Shown piece by piece: positions 56,650 to 64,000 of a DNA stretch of 64,000 bases. The stretch is from assembly GCF_029201445.1 (NCBI RefSeq), contig NZ_CP102381.1, forward strand, positions 1-64,000, in the 5' to 3' direction. Each line of letters begins with the position of its first letter. Within the stretch, counting starts at the first letter, position 1. The stretch comes from Thiomicrorhabdus lithotrophica. Lineage in GTDB: Bacteria > Pseudomonadota > Gammaproteobacteria > Thiomicrospirales > Thiomicrospiraceae. Under the pieces are notes generated by a model, which saw nothing but the letters and a program-made list of their open reading frames with translations, was not told where the DNA came from and made no database searches. Made by a program: the position numbers and the translations under genes.

Positions 56650-56838
56650 ATACCATAATGGTTAAAAAATGTGATTTTAAATATATATTAGCAGTTAATA
56701 TAAGAATTTTTATGTATTTAATAAATAAATTGGCAATCTTAAAGGTATTGCCTAAAATTCAAAAAACTCTATTTATATACCAATAAAATTTCACTATTCT
56801 ATATAATAAGAATTCATTTTGATTATTTGGGCTGCTCA

Positions 56839-57117
56839 ATGACATTTATTGAATTTAAAAAGAATTTATTAGATGCTGAAATATCATTACCTAAATTTAG
56901 TAAGTTAATAAAGGTAAGTGAGAAGAATTTACAGTCGTATAAAAAGAAAGGTGAAGTACCTAACCCTATTGCCGTAACAGTTGCTTGTTTTGTAGAGATG
57001 AAAAAAGCGGGTTTAGACTACCGTGAAATTGTTACAAATCTGAATTTAAAAGCAAAAACTAAAGAAGGTGTTGGTTTTGCCAAGAAATCAAAAAAAGCCG
57101 CTACTGCCGAAAATTAA
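56839..57117 (+). CDS. Small helix-turn-helix protein
   Basis: A 92-residue protein with an N-terminal Cro/XRE-like helix-turn-helix pattern (MTFIEFKKNLLDAEISLPKF, KLIKVSEKNLQSYKKKGEVP) and a basic tail (KAKTKEGVGFAKKSKKAA). It may be a small DNA-binding protein. ATG at 56839 is preferred over TTG at 56827; the ribosome site is weak. Family not recognised with confidence. Confidence 0.65.
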   Translation: MTFIEFKKNLLDAEISLPKFSKLIKVSEKNLQSYKKKGEVPNPIAVTVACFVEMKKAGLDYREIVTNLNLKAKTKEGVGFAKKSKKAATAEN

Positions 57118-57311
57118 TGGTTTATTTAAACTGTTCTAGCTAACGCATCATTTATCCAGTCTTTACCTCTTCTATCATTCTGTGCTTCTAACAAAAGTAT
57201 TACAACAGATCTTTATTTCAAACGATTCAGTTTTTATATGGTCATGAATATTCGACCATAAAACTATGGTTTAATAGAATTCCTTTATTCTTTTACTAAG
57301 CGATAGTTTTT

Positions 57312-58706
57312 ATGTCATTTTCCAACAATGCTTTCAATAATTCTTTGTTATTAGAACAAGATTTTGATGCGCCATTATTGCTTTCAGAAGTAATAGGCGC
57401 TTTAAGTTATGCACTTGATTTAACAGAGGGTCAACCTCCGGGGCATAGTATTCGTTGTTGTTGGATTGGTATGCATATAGGTCAAACATTAGGTCTTAGT
57501 CAGCAAGATCAATGGAACCTTTATTATACTTTACTGCTAAAAGATGCTGGTTGTAGTAGTAATGCTGCTCGTTTATATGAGCTATACGGAGGGGATGATC
57601 GACAAGCAAAAAAAGATTTTAAGTTTGTTGATAATGAGAGTTTTAAGCAAGTTTCAGAGTTTGTTTTAAAGCATACTGGTGTCGGTGAAGGATTTTTAAA
57701 TAAAACCAAACGTTTATTAAATTTAGCGGTACATGGTGAAGAGTTAGCAACAGAGTTGATGGAAACTCGTTGTGAACGTGGTGCAGATATAGCGATTCGT
57801 TTAGGATTCACGGAAGAGATTGCGAATGGTATTCGTTATTTAGATGAACATTGGAATGGTAACGGTAAGCCTTATCGATTAGCAGGTAATGAAATTCCAC
57901 TCACTTCCCAAATAGCGCTTTTAGCTCAAGTAGCGGATGTATTTTTCCAGTTAGGCGGTAAGGTAGCTTCATTGAATGAAGTTGTTTCTAGAAGCAACAC
58001 ATGGTTTGATCCTGAATTAGTCAAAATTTATCAAGGTTTAGAAACTAATTTCAACTTCTGGAATAAGTTAGCTCAAGAGAATATGCAACAAGAGGTTCAA
58101 CTTTTAGAACCTTCTTCTTTTGTAATGACTGTTTCTGATAAGCGTTTGGACGATATTACAGCGGCATTTGGTATGATTGTCGATTCTAAAAGTTCTTATA
58201 CGTTTAATCACAGCAGCCGTGTAGCTCTGTATACCGACAAGATTTCTGATCAACTAGGGTTTTCTGAAGTCCATCGAAAACATTTAAAACGGGGTGCAAT
58301 GCTGCATGACATTGGAAAACTGGGTGTCAGTAATAGTATCTTAGATAAACCAGGTAAACTGACCAATGAAGAGCGTGAAATGGTTGAAAAACATGCTTAT
58401 TATACTGAAAAGATCTTATCCCATTTATCGCCTTTTTCAACCTTAGCGAAAATTTCAGGTGCACACCATGAGCGTCTTGATGGCAAAGGGTATCCTTATG
58501 GCTTGAGTGCTGAAGAAATTACTTTAGATACTCGCATTATCACCACCGCCGATATCTTCGATGCAATTACTGCCAAAAGACCTTATCGAGATGCAGTACC
58601 TGTTGAGAAGACCATCAAGATTATGGAATCTGAGTGTGGTACTGCGATTGATGAAGTGGTTTTAGAGGCACTTAAATCTAAAATTCCCGAATTAGATTTA
58701 GATTAA
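57312..58706 (+). CDS. Tandem HD-GYP domain protein, N-terminal copy degenerate
   Basis: A 464-residue protein. The C-terminal half has an intact HD-GYP set: HSSRVALY, MLHDIGKLGVSN, GAHHERLDGKGYPYGL and TTADIFDAITAKRPYR, so cyclic-di-GMP hydrolysis is likely. The N-terminal half is a related HD fold (GHSIRCCWIGMHIG, then LLLKDAGCSSNAARL and DEHWNGNGKPYRL) in which HDIGK reads KDAGC and GYP reads KPYR, so it is probably catalytically dead. No sensor or REC domain is present. Two genes downstream are unrelated. Confidence 0.9.
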   Translation: MSFSNNAFNNSLLLEQDFDAPLLLSEVIGALSYALDLTEGQPPGHSIRCCWIGMHIGQTLGLSQQDQWNLYYTLLLKDAGCSSNAARLYELYGGDDRQAKKDFKFVDNESFKQVSEFVLKHTGVGEGFLNKTKRLLNLAVHGEELATELMETRCERGADIAIRLGFTEEIANGIRYLDEHWNGNGKPYRLAGNEIPLTSQIALLAQVADVFFQLGGKVASLNEVVSRSNTWFDPELVKIYQGLETNFNFWNKLAQENMQQEVQLLEPSSFVMTVSDKRLDDITAAFGMIVDSKSSYTFNHSSRVALYTDKISDQLGFSEVHRKHLKRGAMLHDIGKLGVSNSILDKPGKLTNEEREMVEKHAYYTEKILSHLSPFSTLAKISGAHHERLDGKGYPYGLSAEEITLDTRIITTADIFDAITAKRPYRDAVPVEKTIKIMESECGTAIDEVVLEALKSKIPELDLD

Positions 58707-58727
58707 TTTTATTAAAAAAGGTTTCTT

Positions 58728-59234
58728 ATGAAAAAAACATTCGAATTTGTTAGTACTTCTAGTTATCTTTTTTCAGCGTTACTTTTATTTGGTATGGCAA
58801 TTACTATAATGGGTTGGTCTGTTTATGAAGTAGTTGATCATTTTCAATCAGAAGCCTTAAATAAAGGGGCTTTTATTTCTACTATGCTTCAATCTGTTGG
58901 AGCGATAGTCATTGCGGTCGCAATTATAGATGTTGCAAAATATATGATTGAGGAAGAGGTTTACAGAAGTAAAGAGTTACGTTCAGTTAAAGAAGCAAGA
59001 CATACTATTACCAAAATAATCGTTATTATTTCAATTGCGGTAAGTATTGAAGGCCTTGTGTATATATTTAAGGCAGGTACCAAGGATATTACGCTGCTTC
59101 TTTATCCTGCGGCACTTTTATTAGTTTCAATTTTGTTGATTGTTGGTTTAGGTGTTTTTCAAAAACTGAGTGTCGATGTTGAAAAAGCCTCAAAAACAAT
59201 AAAAACAGACTCTAATAAAGAGCCTTATTTATAA
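58728..59234 (+). CDS. Four-helix membrane protein of unknown function
   Basis: A 168-residue protein with four hydrophobic segments (YLFSALLLFGMAITIMGW, MLQSVGAIVIAVAIIDV, IIVIISIAVSIEGLVYIF, LLLYPAALLLVSILLIV) and short charged loops (EEVYRSKELRSVKEARH). No family is recognised. It follows the HD-GYP gene by 21 bases and may be its partner. Its stop codon region overlaps the convergent Lrp gene: the hexamer TTATAA (59229-59234) carries both stops. Confidence 0.7.
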   Translation: MKKTFEFVSTSSYLFSALLLFGMAITIMGWSVYEVVDHFQSEALNKGAFISTMLQSVGAIVIAVAIIDVAKYMIEEEVYRSKELRSVKEARHTITKIIVIISIAVSIEGLVYIFKAGTKDITLLLYPAALLLVSILLIVGLGVFQKLSVDVEKASKTIKTDSNKEPYL

Positions 59235-59693
59235 AATTGGAATACCATTTTTATCTATTACTTTTCTTAAAACAAAGCTTGTATGTACGCCACTAACCCC
59301 TGTTATTTGAGTAATATGGTTCAACAATAAATCTTGGTAAGCTTCCAAGTCCTTTACCAACACTTTTAATTGATAATCGGCTGATTGGCCTGTTAATAGT
59401 AAACATTCCAACACATTTGGCATAGATTGAACGGCTTTTTCAAACTGCGAAAACCTTTCTTTAGTATGTTTATCCATTGATATATGAATTAAAGCCATTA
59501 AATCTAAACCCAGCTTTTTTGAGTCTAATGTAGTTCTATAACCCGTAATAACACCAGATTCTTCTAGCGCTTTAAAACGCCTCAAACACGCAGAAGGAGA
59601 TAATCCTATTTTATCTGCAATCTCTTGATTTGCTAAACGGCCATTTTCTTGTAATGCATTCAAAATCGCTTTGTCATAGTTGTCTAATTTCAT
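59229..59693 (-). CDS. Lrp/AsnC family transcriptional regulator
   Basis: A 154-residue protein with an N-terminal winged HTH (LDNYDKAILNALQENGRLAN, IADKIGLSPSACLRRFKAL) and a C-terminal RAM ligand-binding domain (LECLLLTGQSADYQLKVLV). Such regulators respond to amino acids, often leucine. It is divergent from leuA, 163 bases away, and a palindrome lies close to its own start, so it likely controls itself and leuA (inference). Confidence 0.9.
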   Translation of the reverse strand: MKLDNYDKAILNALQENGRLANQEIADKIGLSPSACLRRFKALEESGVITGYRTTLDSKKLGLDLMALIHISMDKHTKERFSQFEKAVQSMPNVLECLLLTGQSADYQLKVLVKDLEAYQDLLLNHITQITGVSGVHTSFVLRKVIDKNGIPIL

Positions 59694-59711
59694 AAATTGA
59701 CCATATATAAA

Positions 59712-59729
59712 ATATTATTTCAATAATAT
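59712..59729. promoter_or_regulatory. Candidate Lrp operator
   Basis: ATATTATTTCAATAATAT has perfect 8-base inverted arms with a 2-base centre. It lies 19 bases upstream of the Lrp-type gene start, in an AT-rich tract, as expected for Lrp-family autoregulatory sites. Confidence 0.55.
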
Positions 59730-59792
59730 ACTATATATTGATATTAACTTTTATTTATTTGGTTTTTAATTGAATTGTTTGCAATAAAATAT

Positions 59793-59804
59793 ACCAGGCC
59801 TGGT
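59793..59804. repeat. Palindrome copy upstream of leuA
   Basis: Exact 12-base core (context ATACCAGGCCTGGTAAT), ending 52 bases before the leuA ATG. Confidence 0.88.
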
Positions 59805-59856
59805 AATAAAATATGAACTATCGAAATGAGTCTGCAATGACGTAGAGAATTAAGCT

Positions 59857-61515
59857 ATGAATCCAATTAAATACCAGCGTACCCCAACACCACAGTTAAC
59901 AAATCGTCAGTGGCCTAATAAGTTCCTAACTCAAGCCCCTATATGGGTGAGTGTTGATTTACGCGATGGTAACCAAGCTTTAGCAAACCCAATGACAGTT
60001 GACCAAAAATTATCGTTATGGCACCAACTGATCGCAATGGGCTTTAAAACGATAGAGATTGGTTTCCCTTCAGCTAGCCAGGTGGAATATGATTTTACTC
60101 GTCGCTTAATTGAAGATAATTTGATTCCTGATGATGTGACTATTCAAGTTTTGGTTCAAGCTAGAGAACATTTGATTGAACGTACTTATGAGTCTTTGCA
60201 GGGTGTCAAACAGGCTGTTATTCATGTTTACAACACAACGTCTATTGTTCAGCGTGAGAACGTATTTGAGAAGAGTAAAGATGAAATTAAGGCAATGGCA
60301 GTACAGGGTGCTAAATGGGTTAAGGAGTATGCCTTTAAGGCTTCTGAAACCAATCCAAATAGTCAATGGATATTCCAGTATTCACCAGAAAGCTTTTCGC
60401 AAACAGAAACGGACTATGCGGTAGAGGTTTGTCAGGCGGTAATGGATGTTTGGCAGCCTACTGAAAAGAACAAATGCATTTTAAACTTGCCTGCTACTGT
60501 AGAAAGTACATCACCTAATCGATTTGCAGATCAAGTGGAATACTTTATTAATCATTTACAAAACCGTGAATCTGTTTTGATTTCTATTCACACCCATAAT
60601 GACCGTGGTTGTGCCGTTGCAGCAGCTGAACTATCTTTATTAGCCGGTGCAGATCGTATAGAAGGGACTTTATTAGGAAATGGTGAACGTACCGGTAATA
60701 TGGATATTGTTACCTTAGCGATGAACTTGTTTAGTGAAGGAATTGATCCAGAGTTAGATTTATCTCAACCGAATAACTGGGTTCCTGTGGTGGAAGAGGT
60801 CACCCAAATTAAAACCCACCCTCGTCATCCTTGGGTTGGGGATGTGGTCTACACCGCTTACTCTGGTAGTCATCAAGATGCGATTCGTAAGTGTTTATTA
60901 AAACAAAAACCTAATACGCCATGGAATGTAGCTTATTTACCAATTGATCCTAAGGATATAGGGCGTGATTATGAAGCCATTATTCGTGTAAATAGTCAAT
61001 CGGGTAAAGCCGGTTCTGCTTTTGTTCTAGCGCAAGAATATGGTTTAAATTTACCGAAATGGGTACAACTTGATTTCGCTCCAATAGCCCAGAAATTGGC
61101 GGAAAAACAAGGCGGAGTTGTCAGCCATAAAGATTTATATTCTGCTTTTTCAAATCAGTATGGCTTGCAGCATAATGATATTGAAATTAATCACTATCAA
61201 TTAGATCGAGAAGGTGACTTAGAGCATTTATCGATTCAAGTGAATGGTGAGGTTTGGAAGGGTACTGGGACAGGTACGTTAAGTGCGCTGTGTGATGCTT
61301 GGCATAAACGCACGGGTCACAATGTAGATGTGATTGATTATGCTGAGCATGCACTACATACACTTGATGATAGCCCAAATGGTGAACAAGGAAAAAATGC
61401 GCAAGCTATGGCGTATGTGTATTTACAGCAGGATAATAAGCGTTCAGTTAGCGTTGCCACTGCTAGAGATACTGTTTCTGCTATGGTTATTGCACTTTTA
61501 AAAGGTTTAAATTAA
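59857..61515 (+). CDS. leuA: 2-isopropylmalate synthase
   Basis: Condenses acetyl-CoA with 2-ketoisovalerate, the first leucine-specific step. The 552-residue protein is the longer LeuA type (as in Pseudomonas): [13 protein letters not shown] near the N-terminus, [20 protein letters not shown] and [19 protein letters not shown] with the metal-binding HTH, and a C-terminal LeuA dimer/regulatory domain (about 430-550). Divergent Lrp-type regulator suggests leucine control. Together with an acetolactate synthase at 38 kb this is branched-chain amino-acid synthesis. Confidence 0.95.
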   Translation: MNPIKYQRTPTPQLTNRQWPNKFLTQAPIWVSVDLRDGNQALANPMTVDQKLSLWHQLIAMGFKTIEIGFPSASQVEYDFTRRLIEDNLIPDDVTIQVLVQAREHLIERTYESLQGVKQAVIHVYNTTSIVQRENVFEKSKDEIKAMAVQGAKWVKEYAFKASETNPNSQWIFQYSPESFSQTETDYAVEVCQAVMDVWQPTEKNKCILNLPATVESTSPNRFADQVEYFINHLQNRESVLISIHTHNDRGCAVAAAELSLLAGADRIEGTLLGNGERTGNMDIVTLAMNLFSEGIDPELDLSQPNNWVPVVEEVTQIKTHPRHPWVGDVVYTAYSGSHQDAIRKCLLKQKPNTPWNVAYLPIDPKDIGRDYEAIIRVNSQSGKAGSAFVLAQEYGLNLPKWVQLDFAPIAQKLAEKQGGVVSHKDLYSAFSNQYGLQHNDIEINHYQLDREGDLEHLSIQVNGEVWKGTGTGTLSALCDAWHKRTGHNVDVIDYAEHALHTLDDSPNGEQGKNAQAMAYVYLQQDNKRSVSVATARDTVSAMVIALLKGLN

Positions 61516-61551
61516 GAATTTTTCTAAAGCGGCTTTGGTTAATTTTCAATG

Positions 61552-61567
61552 TTACCAGGCCTGGTAA
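61552..61567. repeat. TTACCAGGCCTGGTAA palindrome between leuA and flavin reductase
   Basis: Perfect 16-base copy, 36 bases after the leuA stop and 66 bases before the next ATG. Confidence 0.9.
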
Positions 61568-61633
61568 TTTAATTTATCTAAAATGTAATCATGAGATAAT
61601 CAGCTAAATTAAACACAATTTAGGGATTATCTT

Positions 61634-62242
61634 ATGTTTTATGAAACGGAATCTTTATTACCTCTTAAACTCTATCAATTATTAGTTGGTGGAATTATCC
61701 CACGTCCAATTGCTTGGGTAAGCAGTCAAAGCACGAATGGCATCACGAATTTGGCGCCTTATTCTTTTTTTAGTGTCGCCAGTTGCAACCCTCCTATTCT
61801 CACAATTACCCATGTTAATTCACAAAATAGCATTGCCAAAGACACCCTAACTAACATACTTGAAACCAAGGAGTGTGTGGTTAATATGGTGACAGAACCA
61901 GAAATTGAAAACATGAATCTAAGTTGCGCAGCTTATCCAGCTAATAAAAGCGAAATTGATGAAATTGGCATTGAGACAGTTGTAAGTAAATTGGTAAAGC
62001 CACCGAGTATTAAAGCTTCACCAGTGCGCTATGAATGTCGTTTAAGAGAAACGTTATCACTTTCGGATAAACCTTTAGGTGGTGTTTTGATTCTGCTGGA
62101 TGTAGTTGCTGTGTATGTTGATAACGAGGTAATAGAAGATGAGCTCATTCAAGCAGATTTAATGCAAGCAGTGGGCAAATTAGGTAGCAATGATTATTGT
62201 CGTGCTAACGCAGATTTAACCCTACAAAGGCCTGTTATTTAA
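61634..62242 (+). CDS. Flavin reductase-like FMN-binding protein
   Basis: A 202-residue protein of the flavin reductase-like family: IIPRPIAWVSSQSTNGITNLAPYSFF is the FMN-binding segment (quoted in part), followed by KDTLTNILETKECVVNMV and FSVASCNPP. It may supply reduced flavin or act on its own substrate; no monooxygenase partner is adjacent. Single gene, same strand as leuA. Confidence 0.85.
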   Translation: MFYETESLLPLKLYQLLVGGIIPRPIAWVSSQSTNGITNLAPYSFFSVASCNPPILTITHVNSQNSIAKDTLTNILETKECVVNMVTEPEIENMNLSCAAYPANKSEIDEIGIETVVSKLVKPPSIKASPVRYECRLRETLSLSDKPLGGVLILLDVVAVYVDNEVIEDELIQADLMQAVGKLGSNDYCRANADLTLQRPVI

Positions 62243-62320
62243 TATTGTGAGCTTTTAATAAAAGGTATCTAGTTTGCGTAGTTACCACTGTAAAAGAGTT
62301 GTTTTGCGTCTAGTTTACTT

Positions 62321-62336
62321 AGTTTCACGTGAAACA
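62321..62336. other. parS: parS-type site, second copy
   Basis: AGTTTCACGTGAAACA contains the full 14-base palindromic core GTTTCACGTGAAAC and differs from the parS consensus only at the first base. It lies in the intergenic gap just before a terminator. With the perfect site at 25,381 it gives two parS-type sites within 37 kb. Confidence 0.82.
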
Positions 62337-62374
62337 AAAAAACCGCCAATTGCTGAGCAAGAGGCGGTTTTTTT
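62335..62374. terminator. Bidirectional terminator
   Basis: AAAAAAACCGCC and GGCGGTTTTTTT arms form a strong hairpin between the convergent flavin reductase and rhodanese genes; the loop itself contains TTGCTGAGCAA, a smaller inverted repeat. It begins where the parS-type site ends. Confidence 0.9.
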
Positions 62375-62387
62375 GTATGAGAAAAGA

Positions 62388-62978
62388 TTAGTTCTTTTCT
62401 ACGTAAGCTTTTTCTTTGTTGATTTTGTAAGTCCATGGATAACCATTTACCTTCCAACCAGATTTTAGACGAAAACCTTTATGATCACCTTCTTTAACTT
62501 TTCCACCTTCAAAACCATCAGTCATGATGTAAACGTTTTTAAAACCGTATTGAGATAACATTTTAGCCGCTGGTTGCGCACGCGTAGCACCAGAACGACA
62601 CATAATCACATAGGTTGATTCTTCATCAGCATCTAAATCGGCAATCTTTTCTTCAAATTCAGATACGAAATTTGCATTTACAACTGAACGGTAACGAGGT
62701 TTTTTCTCATCTAAACCATCATACTTAAAGAATACAGAAGGAATCATGATTTGAGCCATATCTGTATAGCCTACAAACTGCCATTCTGCTGGCGTACGAA
62801 CGTCAACAAGAATAACCTTAGGGTCTTTTTTCATCATTTCCATAGTTTCTTCAGCTGTTGCATAAAGCCCTTGTGGTGTGTGACGCTTAGGATCTTTAGG
62901 CGCTGGTGCAGCATTTACTGCAGATGCAGTTAATACAGATGCTAGAGCAGCAGTCGCTAACCAAGTCATTTTTTTCAT
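62388..62978 (-). CDS. Periplasmic rhodanese-domain protein
   Basis: A 196-residue protein with a signal peptide (MKKMTWLATAALASVLTASA) and one rhodanese domain: VILVDVRTPAEWQFVGY, and active-site loop MCRSGATRAQPA with the catalytic Cys. The C-terminal part (GFRLKSGWKVNGYPWTY) is as in periplasmic sulfurtransferase relatives. It may handle thiosulfate, sulfane sulfur or cyanide, consistent with sulfur oxidation, but this is inference. The ATG at 62978 has GGAG upstream. Confidence 0.88.
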   Translation of the reverse strand: MKKMTWLATAALASVLTASAVNAAPAPKDPKRHTPQGLYATAEETMEMMKKDPKVILVDVRTPAEWQFVGYTDMAQIMIPSVFFKYDGLDEKKPRYRSVVNANFVSEFEEKIADLDADEESTYVIMCRSGATRAQPAAKMLSQYGFKNVYIMTDGFEGGKVKEGDHKGFRLKSGWKVNGYPWTYKINKEKAYVEKN

Positions 62979-63182
62979 GTTGAACTCCAAATTAGTAAAA
63001 GTAAATTAGTAAACATTGTAGGTTATATTAATATTTACTTATATTAGATTATTATTATGGTTTTCCATAAATAAAACTTATTTAAAACATTTGTTGATGA
63101 GTATATTGTTATTTCAAGTCATGATGTTAACTATTTGTTGCGGTATGATGATTTCATATTATAAATATAGAATGGATTTTCT

Positions 63183-64000
63183 ATGAAATATCAGCACATT
63201 ACTATCTTATTTACATTTCTTATATCGCTATTCTTGTATGGTTCGGCTTATGCCCAGAGCAATCAATCTGTTAGTTTAGATTGGTTTACTATGATCATGT
63301 GGCTTACCGGTGGCTTAGCGTTATTTCTATATGGAATGGAGCAGCTGATTAAAGGCTTGCTTGTCGTTGCGGGTGAACAAATGAAGCAACTGTTGGCTAA
63401 GTTAACTACGAATAGAGTAATGGGTGCTATTACGGGGGCTGGTGTAACAGCTGTTATCCAGTCTTCTTCTGTAACGAGTGTACTGACCGTTGGTTTTGTG
63501 TCTGCAGGTTTAATGAGTGTGGGACAAGCAGCAGGTGTCATTATGGGTGCAAACTTAGGTACAACGGTTACTGCACAAGTGATTGCTTTTAAAGTAACTA
63601 ATTTTGCACTGTTGATGGTAGCGGTAGGTTTTGCGATTCAATTCTTTGCCAAGCTTAACAATAAGATAGCTATAGGTAGACTTATAATGGGCTTGGGTTT
63701 GATATTCTTTGGTATGAATATCATGAGTGAAGGTATGGCACCTTTAAAAGATTACCAGCCATTTTTAGATATTATGGTTGAAATGCAAAACCCATTTTTA
63801 GGTATTTTAGTTGGCTTTGTTTTTACCGCACTGATTCAATCTTCTTCTGCAACGATTGGTATTATTATTGTAATGGCCAGTAACGGGTTTTTGGCTCTAC
63901 CAGCGGGTATTGCTTTAGCTATGGGTGCTAATATTGGTACTACAGTTACCGCATTGCTGGCTACCATTGGTAAATCTCGAGAGGCTAAAAGAACTGGATT
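63183..64000 (+). CDS. Na/Pi cotransporter family protein, 3' end cut by window
   Basis: The first 272 codons of a membrane protein whose 3' end lies beyond the window. It has a signal-like N-terminus (MKYQHITILFTFLISLFLYG) and the two PhoU-transporter repeats with QSSS motifs: TGAGVTAVIQSSSVTSVLTV, then LIQSSSATIGIIIVMAS, each followed by a MGANLGTT or MGANIGTT block. This is the NptA/YjbB-type Na+-phosphate cotransporter family. A C-terminal PhoU domain may follow outside the window. Start ATG at 63183. Confidence 0.9.
   Translation, partial: MKYQHITILFTFLISLFLYGSAYAQSNQSVSLDWFTMIMWLTGGLALFLYGMEQLIKGLLVVAGEQMKQLLAKLTTNRVMGAITGAGVTAVIQSSSVTSVLTVGFVSAGLMSVGQAAGVIMGANLGTTVTAQVIAFKVTNFALLMVAVGFAIQFFAKLNNKIAIGRLIMGLGLIFFGMNIMSEGMAPLKDYQPFLDIMVEMQNPFLGILVGFVFTALIQSSSATIGIIIVMASNGFLALPAGIALAMGANIGTTVTALLATIGKSREAKRTG

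Overview
The window is one continuous, gene-dense stretch of a gammaproteobacterial chromosome. Base composition is low-GC, roughly 38-40% by eye. Protein character and gene content fit a chemolithoautotrophic sulfur oxidiser of the Thiomicrorhabdus / Hydrogenovibrio / Thiomicrospira type: a proteobacterial phosphoribulokinase (Calvin cycle), system II cytochrome c maturation, an Mrp antiporter and a di-heme cytochrome c peroxidase. The genus is inference. I see no tRNA, rRNA, insertion sequence, prophage or CRISPR array.

Layout. 0-8 kb: dnaA-dnaN-recF, a small DUF4870 membrane protein, hsp20 (opposite strand, with an FNR-type box upstream) and gyrB. 8-14 kb: phosphoribulokinase; a probable Slam-type (type XI) outer-membrane translocon with its TbpB-barrel-like secreted substrate; an outer-membrane barrel; hemF-hslR. 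14-21 kb: an RND/MMPL exporter, LolA-like protein and outer-membrane protein operon, then envelope proteins including DUF4197 and an M48 lipoprotein protease. 21-25 kb: a TonB-dependent receptor plus a polyferredoxin. 25-33 kb: thrB-tsaC, polA, a small repeat protein and a barrel-DUF6502-DUF5666 operon. 33-38 kb: engB, resB-ccsA-dsbA. 38-46 kb: acetolactate synthase, cytochrome c peroxidase plus chemoreceptor, recQ, nitroreductase. 46-54 kb: OxyR-like regulator, MlaA-like protein, complete mrpA-C-D-E-F-G operon. 54-64 kb: inactive-transglutaminase/7TM protein with a retropepsin-like partner, CheY-like and HD-GYP proteins, Lrp-leuA, flavin reductase, periplasmic rhodanese, and the start of a Na/Pi cotransporter cut by the window end.

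The most striking unexplained signal is a dispersed palindrome, TTACCAGGCCTGGTAA (core ACCAGGCCTGGT). It has 11 exact core copies plus degenerate ones, where chance predicts far fewer than one. Seven lie in intergenic gaps, mostly 25-90 bp before a start codon; four lie inside genes, in three different reading frames. It therefore looks like a DNA-level element.

A second layer of interest is chromosome biology. There are two ParB parS-type sites (25,381 and 62,321). Between them, at 45.9-46.2 kb, an AT-rich gap holds several DnaA-box matches. It could be a second DnaA-binding locus or even the replication origin, away from dnaA.

Other points worth checking are an OxyR-like protein lacking the second redox cysteine, two divergent genes whose start codons interlock on a CATG, an MlaA homologue without a lipobox, and several well-formed operators.
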